A stretch of 64,000 nucleotides of DNA from Phlebotomus papatasi (Eukaryota > Arthropoda > Insecta > Diptera > Psychodidae), in the NCBI RefSeq assembly GCF_024763615.1, contig NC_077223.1:105152627-105216626 (forward strand). The letters run 5' to 3'. Of this stretch, positions 12,597 to 23,619 are shown piece by piece. The notes beneath the pieces were generated by a model that was given only the letters and a program-made list of their open reading frames with translations, had not been told where the DNA came from and made no database searches. The position numbers and the translations under genes are program-made. Every line of letters begins with the position of its first letter. Positions within the stretch are counted from its first letter, which is position 1.

Positions 12597-12831
12597 GGGT
12601 CGGAGGAACGTCTGTTCGACAGGGAACCCCTCTTGACACTTTTGTCAATATGTTGAAAATTATTTAATGTATCTAGTAAAATATAAGTAATATAACGTTT
12701 TTTCTGTAATAACCTTTTACTATAAACAGATATGTTCAAATTTCATACCCCAAATGGTACAGACTACAGAGTAGGATGTCAATAGGTGCTGACACGAGTT
12801 CTTAAAGTGTCAATAGACGTTCCTTTCACCC
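12597..12831. mobile_element. TA-flanked MITE, GGAACGTCT family
   Basis: 235 bp. The left end GGGTCGGAGGAACGTCTG and the right end (complement GGGTGAAAGGAACGTCTA) pair, with TA on both sides. The word TTGACAC or its complement recurs inside the ends. Confidence 0.65.
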
Positions 12832-12947
12832 TAAACTGAAATCTAAAAATCTAGTCCTTATTAAAGTGCTCTCAAATTTTTTTTGAATACATTAAAAAGT
12901 CTCATGATAAGTCTCATCAAGAAGTCTCATAGACGTCCTAGTCAAAA

Positions 12948-12975
12948 TAGGTGTGATTAGAAGGAATCACACCTA
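12948..12975. repeat. 11-bp stem, 6-nt loop hairpin
   Basis: TAGGTGTGATT and AATCACACCTA are perfect complements around a 6-nt loop. The same design occurs at 23620-23647 and 52088-52116. Each is followed within about a dozen bases by CTAA. Confidence 0.6.
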
Positions 12976-12979
12976 AAAT

Positions 12980-13270
12980 TCTAAATGGGTCAAAAGGCCG
13001 AAGGGCTATAATTCTCAAAAGTCAAAATCCCAAAAAGCCAAGATCCAAAAACGACCAACTCTGAATCCATCGAAATCACAAACAGCCACAAATATCCAAA
13101 ATTCCAAAGAATTAAAATCCTGAATGGGTCGATATCCCGAAAAGCCTAAATCAATATTATAAATTTAAAACTCAAATGAAAACGCCAACGAAATGTTTCG
13201 ATTTTGGTTCATTTCGGATTTTCGCTTTTCACTGGTCCATTCGAGATTTTGAGTTTCAGGATTTTGGCCG
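12980..13270. repeat. Small degenerate array related to 6991-8260, with an orientation switch
   Basis: Words such as AAAATCCCAAAAAGCC run forward to about 13160. From about 13190 the complementary words (GGATTTTCG, GAGATTTTGAG, GGATTTTGGCC) appear instead. Confidence 0.6.
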
Positions 13271-13351
13271 GCATCGGTATAAACGATGGCTTAACGACTT
13301 TATGTTGTACCTGTAGTGTTCCGACACGTTTTCGAATAACATAATACCATA

Positions 13352-13503
13352 TGACTTTAACACCCCCTGTTCGTAAGCTTTTCTTTATTTTTAGAATTTA
13401 AGGATTGTCTTTACTGATCCGATTTACCATGCCTGATCGGTAAAGACCATTCTTAAGTTCTAGGAATAAAGAAAGGCTTACGAACAAAGGGGTATCAAAG
13501 TCA
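13352..13503. mobile_element. Foldback MITE
   Basis: About 60-bp inverted arms run inward from TGACTTTAACACCCCCTG and its complement, through TTCGTAAGC and TTTCTTTATT. There is almost no spacer. Confidence 0.72.
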
Positions 13504-13537
13504 CCCGTAGGGGCCATTGTCAGCCGTAGTTACAGTA

Positions 13538-13752
13538 GAGGAAAGCGCGCTACCTTTGGACGACTCAAGCTTCGGATAATTCAATTTTTTCTCTATGTTC
13601 CTTTCTGAAATTTCTGAAAATTTGAGGCATTGGATTAGTTATTAAAATATAATTTTATAATGGGCCAAATTCATTTATAACCCTGTTTATAACACCTTGA
13701 AAAAAAATCTTTGTGGGAAGCATAAATCGTGCGAAACTAGCACACTTTGCCC
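13538..13752. mobile_element. TA-flanked MITE, CTACCTTCGGACGA family
   Basis: 215 bp, left end GAGGAAAGCGCGCTACC, right end in the complementary sense, TA on both sides. A truncated relative is at 54268-54390. Confidence 0.7.
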
Positions 13753-14100
13753 TATCTATCTTTTCGTGTTTTACTTTCTTTTTTAAATAACTGTAACAGT
13801 TTAATAATAAAATAAGATATAAACTACTAACAAATTATACGAAGAAACATAAAATAATAATGAACACTTACGCAAAGATCATCAATAATACGTGTTTTGT
13901 TTTGTAAAAAATAATTAAAAATGGAACTTACTATCTCTACTAGCAGTTTTTCAAAGTATTAAAAAAAAAAGACAGAATATTCTTCGGCGTTTCTAAAAGA
14001 ATTTAATGTAGTTTTTAAACTATCCAGTGAATCTGTATTTTGAACTTCTTATTAATGTCCAAAGTCTTAATAAAATTTAAAGCAATTTTCCTGCCATTTA

Positions 14101-14526
14101 GGGTAAGTGTGCCAAATTTCGGCATAGTTAAATGCAAGCGCCAAAGGCTCATGTTTGAAATGTAACATATTTAATAGAAATTAATTTTTTTCATTCCTTC
14201 TACTTAAAAAGTGTTGCTTGGTACCTTGTAGACAGTTTATCGGTTTTTTTTACTTTAAAATCATTCTTAATACATTTTAAAATGAATAAAAATATAGACA
14301 TAGCTTTGGGGCAATATTTCGGCCACCTTCATTTTCATAGTTCCTTGCCCTTCAGGAATTCTTCCAATGCCTTTTTCACGTCATCTCGTTTGTCGAAGTT
14401 ACATTTTTTGTTATTCTTTTCATTGTATAATCTCTGGAGTATGTAAAAACTAATAATTCATGAAAATTCGAGGAAGAAAAAAGGTGGACGGAATTACAAG
14501 CTGGCCGGAATTTGGCACACTTACCC
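14101..14526. mobile_element. TA-flanked MITE, AAATTTCGGCC family, copy 1
   Basis: 426 bp with ends GGGTAAGTGTGCCAAATT and complement, TA on both sides. The word TTTCGGCC recurs near the ends and in the interior. Same family as 20331-20760, 30602-31027 and 51572-51996. Confidence 0.88.
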
Positions 14527-14801
14527 TATTTGCTTTATTTACACTTTGTTCTTTTAAGATTAAACAACATGAGAGCCCCTAAAGCATATTACCTTTTTCA
14601 TTCTTTCTCCTAACATATAAGGGAAGGTTTTACAGGTTCGTAATATCACACTGGTAAAAATAACAGGGTCAAATTGATCCTTTTCAACAAAAATGGATCA
14701 TATTTGATCTTTTGAAAGGTTCACTTGAATCTTTTGAAATTTTGCATTCACATTTATTACGATAGATTACGTTTTACCGTAAATTCATTATTCCTATCAT
14801 A

Positions 14802-15205
14802 AGGGAAGAGTACCCCGGATCGGAATGTTAAGAGACATGCTCCATATTTAGTTGAAAATATAATCCTCAAAACATTATTTAGTATTTTTATGTATGCTAA
14901 TTGATATATTAGTGATCCCTTTAACTATATCTGTGCTTTTGAATTATTAATTTTTACAATAAATTAATAAAAAATATGTGTAATTGCAAATTTGCACTCT
15001 GTACCTCGGATCGTCAGGAATTTAATCAGGTGTCTCAGGGAAAATTGGTTTTATAAATTAAATCTGAGTTAATGCACTGTATTCTTGTGAGAGTTAAATG
15101 GTAAAAAGTAGCTAATAATTTTTAAAATATCATTTAATTTGGAGCAACAATCTGGTATTAACCTGACGATCCGAGGAACACTGTCGATCGCTGGTGCTCT
15201 TCCCT
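14802..15205. mobile_element. TA-flanked MITE, CGGATCG family
   Basis: 404 bp with ends AGGGAAGAG and CTCTTCCCT, TA on both sides. CGGATCG or its complement occurs at least twice in each half. Confidence 0.8.
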
Positions 15206-16265
15206 TATATCTTTCATCTGAGCCAAACCAAAGATGATTTTTTCACTGTTTTTATTTATGTATTCGGGAGTTAAATAAGTGTCAAAACAGTGACTCTTTC
15301 AAAGAATCATCAATGACACTTTCATTTTTACTAGCGTACAGCTTAGATATTTTTTCCAATTTTTTTTTCATTTTTCCGACAATATTTGTAAAATATTTGA
15401 AGATCATTTGGTAATTTAAATCAATTTATTCGCACTGTCCGATATTTTCTACAAATCGACCGATATTTTAGCTGTCCGAAATAATGCCCCTTGACCCTAT
15501 ATCTCAGATTTTAAAATTTAAATAATTACAAAATATTCCAGTGAACACTAACAGTTTAAAAAGCACTTCCGGAGCTTCATTTTTCTAAAATAATAATTTT
15601 TTACAAAAATTTGGATGTTGGTCTCTAGGTAATTTCATCAGAAAAGCTTTCAGATAATGGGTTAAGTGTGATAGAGGTTCGAATAAATGGACCTGAAACT
15701 TTTACTATCGATCGTAAAAGCATATACTTTCGTTCGCCGAACACCCAAATTTTCAACCCTCGAAATTGCTACAGTGTATTGTCAAAAGTCCCATTATATC
15801 TATAATGTTCCAATTGTTGAGGAAGAAAGCTCAATTGGGGAAGCTTTTTGTCATGTTGATTTCCCAGAAAAAATTCACTCTTCGAAATTCCATCAAAATT
15901 CCATGAAAATATTCCAAATTGAGCGACTTTTCTGTCAATTTGTAGAAGTTACATGTATATGGGGAGGAATGAGAAAGGATTTTTAGGTGTATAAAAGAGG
16001 ACAATTGCATCGAATTTGTGATTGATTCATACATTTCAACTCCATCAATAAAGGATTTTCTCATCCTTCGTGTTACTTGGTATATTGTCGGTTATATGAA
16101 AAAACATTGTGACATAAGCCCACCCTTGCAGAGAGATTTTCATGATCTATACCGCTACAATCGGACTTTTTTTTGTGTGGATATTATTGTCATGAAAAAC
16201 TCCTTTTATCAAGTACAATTTTGTCATAGAGAAACATGGGGTATTATTAAGCAAAATGGGGAGTA
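15206..16265. other. Unassigned AT-rich intron DNA
   Basis: I see no repeat family. Open frames at 15687-15986 and 16018-16287 have no recognisable protein character, and the second runs into a MITE. Confidence 0.4.
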
Positions 16266-16518
16266 CACTGAGAAAAAAAGGGGGTGAGATTAACTTTTTT
16301 TCCTCATAACTTTAACACTTTTTAAGTGTAAAAATATATCAACATTTTTTAATGTTAATTTTACACCTTTTTAAGGGTAAAATTAACATGAAAAAGGGTA
16401 ACATTAACCCCCAATACACATGGAAAGGGTAATGTTTACACCGATTTTGGATCAATACTGCAGGGTAAAATTAACATTTTTGGAATGTTATTTTAACTTT
16501 TTTGGATTTCTCTCAGTG
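16266..16518. mobile_element. TA-flanked MITE, CACTGAGAAAA family, copy 1
   Basis: 253 bp. The ends CACTGAGAAAAAAAGGGGG and CTCAGTG pair, with TA on both sides. The interior has inverted GTAAAATTAACAT words. Other copies are at 26790-27043 and 41989-42230. Confidence 0.88.
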
Positions 16519-17516
16519 TAGGGAAGAATATAATAGCAGGAAATTAGATAAATCTTCTTATTGAGGCACACATGTTCTTCTCACATTTCAAAGTTTTTGG
16601 AAAGGAAGTGAATTTCACGAACAGAAATCGCCCAAGGAGTTGAAAATCAATTAATTTGCAATTATGCTTAGGAATCCATATAAAAGGGAAAATATTAAGT
16701 GTCTAGGAAGTTTGGTGGAATATTTCCGACATTTAAATTGAAGACGTGAGTGCGTATTGATTAAAAAGGAGGCTTCAACAATGAATTTTGATGAATAATC
16801 CAAGGATAATAAATTGATTTTCACAAAGCATAAACACAAAATAAATGGACAAACACAGTGGATTGCATGATAATAAGCAATTTGCCACGATTCTGCATTT
16901 TATAACAATGGATCCACCCGCGATACAATATTAGTTACAAATGGAAAAACATCCATCACCAGAAGGTATAAGTCAAATAGACATGAGGTTTTACTTGATT
17001 ATTACATAAATATCTGTCACACAAGTGCGTTGGTGAAATATATTGAGTTTTCCCATCATCCGAGGCAAAAGCTCATAAATATTCAGAGAGAAGAGTGACT
17101 CTCTCCTCTTATGAAACATGGAAAATTAATAAACATTGGGGAGTTTGGAATCATCTCCAGTTTCAATTCGTGTTGTAAAATGTTCATTCACCACAAATTT
17201 TATCTACCTTTGGCTTTTCCAATTTCCCACATACACACAAATACCATATCCTCCCACTTTATCCTTCGTCCTAAACCATGAAAATGTTGATTTATCCTCA
17301 ATCTCACGTTTCACCTAAGTTTCGCTTACATTTTCCCAAAATATTTATTATGTGCAGACGCAATTCATTGAGAATTATTGTTATGTTCTAAACTAATTTT
17401 TAAGTTTACACAAGAATCCACTTTCAAATTATTCAGATATATTTTCACTACTTGGAGGATATTGCGCAGCTTCGTACGGAAACTGATGTCCAAGATTTAA
17501 GATTTTTTACTTAATC
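16519..17516. other. Unassigned AT-rich intron DNA
   Basis: No repeat, RNA or coding signal that I can support. Confidence 0.4.
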
Positions 17517-18978
17517 TGTCTACACACTAGGCAAATTATTGCAATAATAACATTTCAAAGTGACATTGAAATAAAGCTTCAATATTGAAGCGAATATTGA
17601 AACCAATATTTCAATATTTGCCTACACATTGAACAAAATTGACTTCAATATTAAAACACCAATATTACAACTTATTAAAATAACATTCTAGTCAGATATT
17701 CAGTTCCTTTAAAGCATCGAAAATCTTTTGGAATCAGCATGTTTATGAACAGGAAGACATCTCAGAACATCATCATAGATAGGACTAGTGATTCTGTTAT
17801 ATATCCTTCTTAATTCTTCCCAGAAATCCGCCTTTGTCATGACTTCTCCCCTGCTTTCTCTAGAAAATCTCAGATCTTCTGTTATTTTGTTGAATCTTTT
17901 GTCAAATACGCCCGGAAAACTCATGGTCAGAAGATTTCTACTGCTTCCTCCAGGAAATCACAGATCTTCTGGGATTTTCTTTTGTATTTTGTCAAGAACA
18001 CCCAAAATACCAAAGTTGATCAGAAGATATCTCTTGGTTTCAGCAGGAAATCACAGATCTTGTAAGATTTTCTTTCGGATTTTGTCACAAACACCCAAGA
18101 TACCTAAATTGGTCAGAAGATTTCTACTGCTTCCTCCAGAAATCACAGATCTTCTGGGATTTTCTTTCGAATTCTGTCGAGAACACCCAAGATACCTAAA
18201 TTGGTCAGAAGATTTCTCCTGGTACTTCCAGAAAATTACAGATCTTCTGAGATTTTCTGTGATTTTCTGGAGGAACCAGAAGAAATCCTCTGACCAACTT
18301 GGGTATTTTGGGTGTTCTTGAAGAAATACAGAAGAAAATCTCAGAAGATCTGTGATTTCTGGAGGATCCAGGAGAAATCCTCTGACCAATTTGGGAATTC
18401 TGTGTGTATTCGACCAAGTGCACAACGAAAATCCAGAGGAACTGTGATTTCCTGGAGTAAGCAGGTGAGAACTGCTAACCAAGCTGTGTTCTTGGAAAGA
18501 TTTGACAAAATGTACAGCGAAATTCCGAGAATCTGGGATTTTCTGAAGGAAGCAGGAAGACATGCGTCCTGACATGAATTTTGGTCTTGGATGTGTTTTC
18601 ATTCATGAACAATGAAATCCCAGCGGTTCTGTCATGTTCTGAACGAAGAAGATTCCTGATCATTAAAAAATATTGAAGGAAATATCAAATCAATTTGATA
18701 TTTAGAATTTCTTTGAAATTAGATTTCAATGTGACTTTGAAATTTTTTATTGAAATGATTTGGCCTAGTTTGTAGCCATTCAAAATAATGAAATAAAATA
18801 TTGAATAAAATCTTCCATATTGAAACAAATATTTCAATATTTGCCTACACACTGGACAATTTTCTTCTATATTGAAACCTTTATGTCAATAAATTTTTGC
18901 AATGTGGAAGCAATCCTTGTCAATATTTGATATTGAAAAGATATAAATTCAATAAATTTTATCCAGTGTATAACCAGC
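17517..18978. mobile_element. Composite foldback element with an inverted 90-bp tandem array
   Basis: The outer arms share CTACACACTAGGCAAATT (17520) with its complement near 18755-18775; related words recur at 17625, 18845 and 18955. The core 17870-18650 is made of about 87-94 bp units containing CAGATCTTCTGGGATTTTC: roughly four or five copies forward, then copies in reverse from about 18255. Open frames of 177 (+) and 183 (-) residues exist only because the unit is free of stops. They are repeats, not genes. Confidence 0.72.
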
Positions 18979-19013
18979 TTTAATGCCACACAAACCAAAT
19001 CAATTATATCACT

Positions 19014-19430
19014 ATAGTAAGGTACGGTAACCGGATCGTTTTTTCTTTTTTACTTCTTCTAAGTCCATAGAATTATTCAGTGTTTCATTCAGAAACATAA
19101 TATTAAAAAAAATTTTCAAAAATATTAAAGAAAATTTATAAAATAATGATAATACTGAAATAAGTTAGCGTTCACTAAGTGGATCGCCTGTTCGCTAATT
19201 GGATCAAATGGTCTTTTAATTGGAACACTCAATTTACAAGAATATTCTCGACAATTCTGAAACCATTCCGTGAGATCTTCAGCATTAACCACAGCCCTTT
19301 CCAACCATCTCGTACAGACTTCAAGCCATTCTTTAGATCCTCCTTAGAATAAGGTGTGTTCTTAGAAATCTTTTCCTTTGTTCCCTTTGATATCTGAAAT
19401 AGTAAAACAGTGCTGAACAATGCGATTCCC
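19014..19430 (-). pseudogene. Internally deleted pogo-like transposon
   Basis: The end GTAAGGTACGGTAACCGGAT and the next roughly 250 bp closely match the start of the copy at 53594-54245. On the minus strand, TPYSKEDLKNGLKSVRDG is the usual opening of the psq-type DNA-binding domain of pogo/Tigger transposases. It then jumps, with loss of about 250 bp and a frameshift, to sequence equivalent to the far end of the other copy. It is non-functional; copies like this are typically mobilised in trans. Confidence 0.7.
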
Positions 19431-19618
19431 GGAAAGAAATATTGATTTGCAAAGCGCCCGTTTTAGAACAAAACGTAAACAGCCACAAATTCACTAATTT
19501 CATTATAAAATATTATTATTTCATGAAAATCGATTTACTCGCCTTTTAGGGAAATGATTGCACTTCACTCTCCTCTTGGGGAGGAGAGAAAAAACGTCAG
19601 GAGATTATGTTTTTTTTT

Positions 19619-19712
19619 AAAGGGGGTCATCGCAGACCGGAAGTGATATCTTTTACCATTTAAGCTCCATTTAACTGCTCTCTCTTTGAGTTCGAGCAAT
19701 AAAACAGTGGCA
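19619..19712. repeat. Dispersed repeat, shared with 34603-34860
   Basis: Shares GGGGGTCATCGCAGACCGG-type sequence, then GATATCTTTTACC and, further on, TGCTCTCTCTTTGAGT, with 34603-34860, where the same blocks occur at wider spacing. Family unknown. Confidence 0.5.
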
Positions 19713-20240
19713 TAAACCGATAACTAATTTTTACCCGAAATACAATTAAATTACCGCTGTGGTGTATTTTGGAAACTATTTTGAGTGATTTATAAATCGG
19801 TTCAAATTGATTGTGAATCGGTAATGAACCGGTTATGAGCTGATAAGTATTTTTTCCGAAAATAATTTTATTACTCTTAAAACTATTTTAGGGGATCTTT
19901 TCAGCGATTTATGAATCGGTTTAAATCGGGTTGAAACCGGTAAATGGTAAATGATGCGAAAGTACTTTTGAGGTATAGCATCTAGATCACAAGTTCGAGT
20001 ACGTCGCAAAGCCTGGGACGCTTTGCCAGCCCTTTTACTAACCAACCAGGCAATTTTCTAATCAAAATGTTTCTCCATTTAATTGGAATTGATACGAATT
20101 TCTGGTTTCAGCGATTAAATTTGCAGCTTTCTCAATTTGAATTACCCCTTGGGAGAAATCGAATTTCATCTCGTAAAAAACTATTCTTTTATCGTTTCTA
20201 ATTTATTTTTAATTGCATTAGATAAACTGATAATTCAATA

Positions 20241-20923
20241 GGGGAAGTGTACCAAATTTCGGCCAGCTTCTAATTTCGGCCACTTTGAGTGTAATTTCGG
20301 CCATGCAAATAAATTAATTTAAATTATGTAGGGTAAGTGTGCCAAATTCCGGCCAGCTTGCAATTTCGGCCACCTTTTTTGTTCCTTGAATTTCCATGAA
20401 CTTTTAGATTTTACGTACTCTAAAGATTATACAATGCAAAAGAATAACAAAAAATGTAGCTTCGATAAACGACATGACGTGAAAAAGATATTGGAAGAGT
20501 TCCCTAGGGGCAAAGAACTATGAGAATGAAGGTGGCCGAAATAGGGTACCAAAGCTATGTCTATATATTTTTATTCATTTTAAAATGTATTAAGAATGAT
20601 TTTAGAGTAAATCAAGACGGTAAACTCTTTACAAGGTTCCAAGTAACACTCTTTCAGAAGAAAGAATTAAAAAAATCAATTTGTATTTAAAATATTACAT
20701 TTCAGACTTGAGACTTTGGGGCTTGCATGCAAACTATGCCGAAATTTGGTACACTTACCCTACTTCATTTTTAATTTGTATATTTTTATTGCTCTAATTT
20801 TATAATTTCGTTCCTTGTGCTTAAAAAAAATTGTACTGTATTTATCAAGAAAAATCCCTGTGCAACTTGTACCAGAGAATTGTCCAACTTGTAACACTAT
20901 GTCCAACTTGTATCACTTTACCC
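20241..20923. mobile_element. TA-flanked element interrupted by another MITE
   Basis: The left end GGGGAAGTGTACC carries three TTTCGGCC words in 60 bp. The right end ATCACTTTACCC carries GTCCAACTTGTA-type words three times. TA lies on both sides. The 20331-20760 MITE sits inside. The different words at the two ends suggest either a chimera or two broken elements. Confidence 0.6.
20331..20760. mobile_element. AAATTTCGGCC-family MITE, copy 2 (nested)
   Basis: 430 bp, ends GGGTAAGTGTGCC and GGTACACTTACCC, TA on both sides. Closely similar to 51572-51996 in the same orientation. Confidence 0.88.
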
Positions 20924-22149
20924 TACCTGCTCAAATGCTATGTGGATTATTTTCTAGTTGAAATTTTCACACACATTCCGCGGTGATGAAAATATGTAGT
21001 ATAGGTTTTCATAAGTATTAGATCATTATAGGTTTAGTTACAAAAAATATATACGAAAACAGATACCAATGAGTTAAATAAGCTGACTAGCCGCAAATTG
21101 ATAATTATGAAATGGAAGGGCATAAAGTTTCGAATTTCCCCAAACAAATAGTCATTGTTTGGAGATCATTTGAGTTTGTTGTGCTGTCTAATGAGACTTT
21201 CCACTTCCAAATGAATGCACAATAAGTTGAAACTGCACATATTGAATAGATGTTCAATTAGGAAGAAACTATTCCATACAATGTGGGTGTTGAATTAACT
21301 AGTACTAGTGTGTTAGGAAATTTCCACACGAAATCTGCCTTGTTTCCTTGTTTTTCTGAATAGAGAGAGGGAGGTTTAGAATTGCAGAGGAAATTAGAAA
21401 ATTTTCTACATTGCTCTAAAACTAGTTCTGTTGGAAATTTATTTTCTGCAGATAGATAAGAAGTTAAAGAAAGTTTTATATTGGAAGAAATATTTTCTTC
21501 ATTTCCGTTGGGAAATTTTCCCGAGTTTGAGACTGTTTCAGCAAAAATGCTAAATTCACAAAAAAAAGTTCAATGACAAGGTTTGCATGAATTTATAGAC
21601 AGCTTTATTGGATTAGTGAAGTATCTTAAGGAGGATTCTCGATAATTTAGTATATGTTAATCCCAGATGTTTCATCACTTTTACCTGAGCAACTCTACAA
21701 ATTTTCCGAAAAGTTTTATCAACATTTTCATGCACTTTTCGTATGAGTTTGAGCAATGTTTGCACTGGAAAATTTTGTTGGATTTTTCTCTCAATAGAAT
21801 CTTTATTGTGCATTGTCTTTAATGCTCAAACTGAGAGCTTTTATTGGTGAAGTAAAAAGCTTTGAGCCCTTTTTGAACCTTTACTTTGAAAATAAAAATT
21901 GCATAGTTGGAATTGGGTGTAAACACAAGTAGATTATGATTTTGCAATAGTGTCTTGGATAAAATGTAAATGAGCCCAAACAGAAGTAGATTTTGATTCT
22001 CCAATAGTGTCTTGGATAAAAGGTAAATGGAACTCTATTTGCACAAGAAGTCGTTGATGTTCGAAAAATTCAAATTCAATTTCGAATTTTCATACTAAAT
22101 TTTCGAACAAATTGGGGAAAATTTATCAAATATCACTCTAAAAAGCTGC
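20924..22149. other. Intron DNA with one small tandem duplication
   Basis: Mostly featureless. At about 21925-22028 a 55-bp unit containing CAATAGTGTCTTGGATAAAA is repeated twice in tandem with few differences. Confidence 0.55.
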
Positions 22150-23480
22150 CAAAAGGCGTCTTCTATACGGGGGGATTTCGAAATGCACTCCCCTGTACTA
22201 TGCACCAGTGAGTCTCGGGAAATCTCCCCTAGTGGTTCATGCCTGAGATAAATTTTCTCCACCTTCTGTTATAAATTCTCCAAGTGTGCTCTAACTAAAA
22301 TAGATAGTCTGGAAGACTTTCTATTTTATTTCGAAACGTTTCAAACGTCAATCACACAATGTTTTAGAATCAAAGAATTTGTTAAAGATACGTAAAGTTA
22401 ATATTTATGCCTGGTGACGAATACTTTATAAGGAAGAGGAGTTGGGGCACACATCCTCTATATCAAAACCGTCCTACCGCATGATTTTATGCTAATATTG
22501 TTGCTAAATTAAGAAAATATCGTAAGTTTTTATTTTCCTATAAATCAACTTTAACAATTCGACCATTAATGAAAATTAAACGATGCATTCAGAAGAGTGA
22601 TCGATATCGTGTCCGTATTTCACATGCTTTTCGACTCTTGATAACTTTGAAAATTAGTTCACGAGGAAAACATCTCTTGAAATACAAAAAAAAAAGATTT
22701 AAAATCGCTTGATATGTCAAAATATTCGAACATAAACAAATGGAACTTTCGAAGAGGGAGGGAGATTGTAAGCGCCGAAAGATAGGCAAAAATGCACCGG
22801 TCTAAAGCTCAGTGGGGGATTTTTATGTCAAAATGGCGGTTTCGAAATAAAATCCCTCCATTTATATGCTCCCTTAGCCTGCTTTTAAACGAAGGTATTT
22901 TAAAAATGCACCCCACTGTGCACTATGCACCGGCGAGTCTTGGAAAATCGCCCCTTGAGGTTTGTGTCTGAATAAAATCTCCCAGTTAGCTGTTATAATA
23001 CTCCCATTTGTGTCTCGACTAAAATAGAAAATGTAGCAGACTTTCTATTTTATTCCGAAACGTTTCAAAATTGCTTTGAGGTACGTGGTAATTTAATAGA
23101 AACCAAAGGGTTACCAAGTAAATATTAATGGATGATGAAAAGTGCGATATTTTATGCGTCAAAAGGTAGGCAATTGTCACTCAGAGAAAGCTCAGTGCGA
23201 TATTTTGTGCGCCTGAGAGTAGGCAAAATGACACGGTCAGAAAGCTCAGTGAGACATTTTTATTTCGAAAGAACAGTTTCGAATCAAAAGTCCTCCCTAT
23301 AAATGCCGCCTTAAAGTCGCTTGAGATGTCAAAATATTCGAACATAAACAAATGGAACTTTCGAAGAGGGAGATTGTAAGCGCCGAAAGATAGGCAAAAA
23401 TGCACCGGTCTAAAGCTCAGTGGGGGATTTTTATGTCAAAATGGCGGTTTCGAAATAAAATCCCCCCGTTTAGATGCTCC
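22150..23480. repeat. Tandem segmental duplication (about 600-700 bp unit)
   Basis: 22150-22340 matches 22890-23075 (GACTTTCTATTTTATT-type block and GAAACGTTTCAAA). 22708-22872 matches 23319-23480 almost exactly (CAAAATATTCGAACATAAAC and GCACCGGTCTAAAGCTCAGT), the second copy having lost one GGGA. Confidence 0.78.
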
Positions 23481-23619
23481 CAAAGAGTTACTCAGTGATT
23501 ATATAATGGGACAACGAACTCCTCAAATTTGAACGACAGTTGAATTCAAAATGAAAAATTTTAGGTTATGCGAAGAAAGTTGTGCGTGGAATCTGAATAG
23601 AACCATTTTTCTCTGATAT

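Noticed and set aside
17788..18602. Overlapping 177- and 183-codon open frames on both strands as genes
   Set aside because: Both translate the same 90-bp tandem unit and its inverse; the peptides are internally repetitive with no domain. They are by-products of the array.
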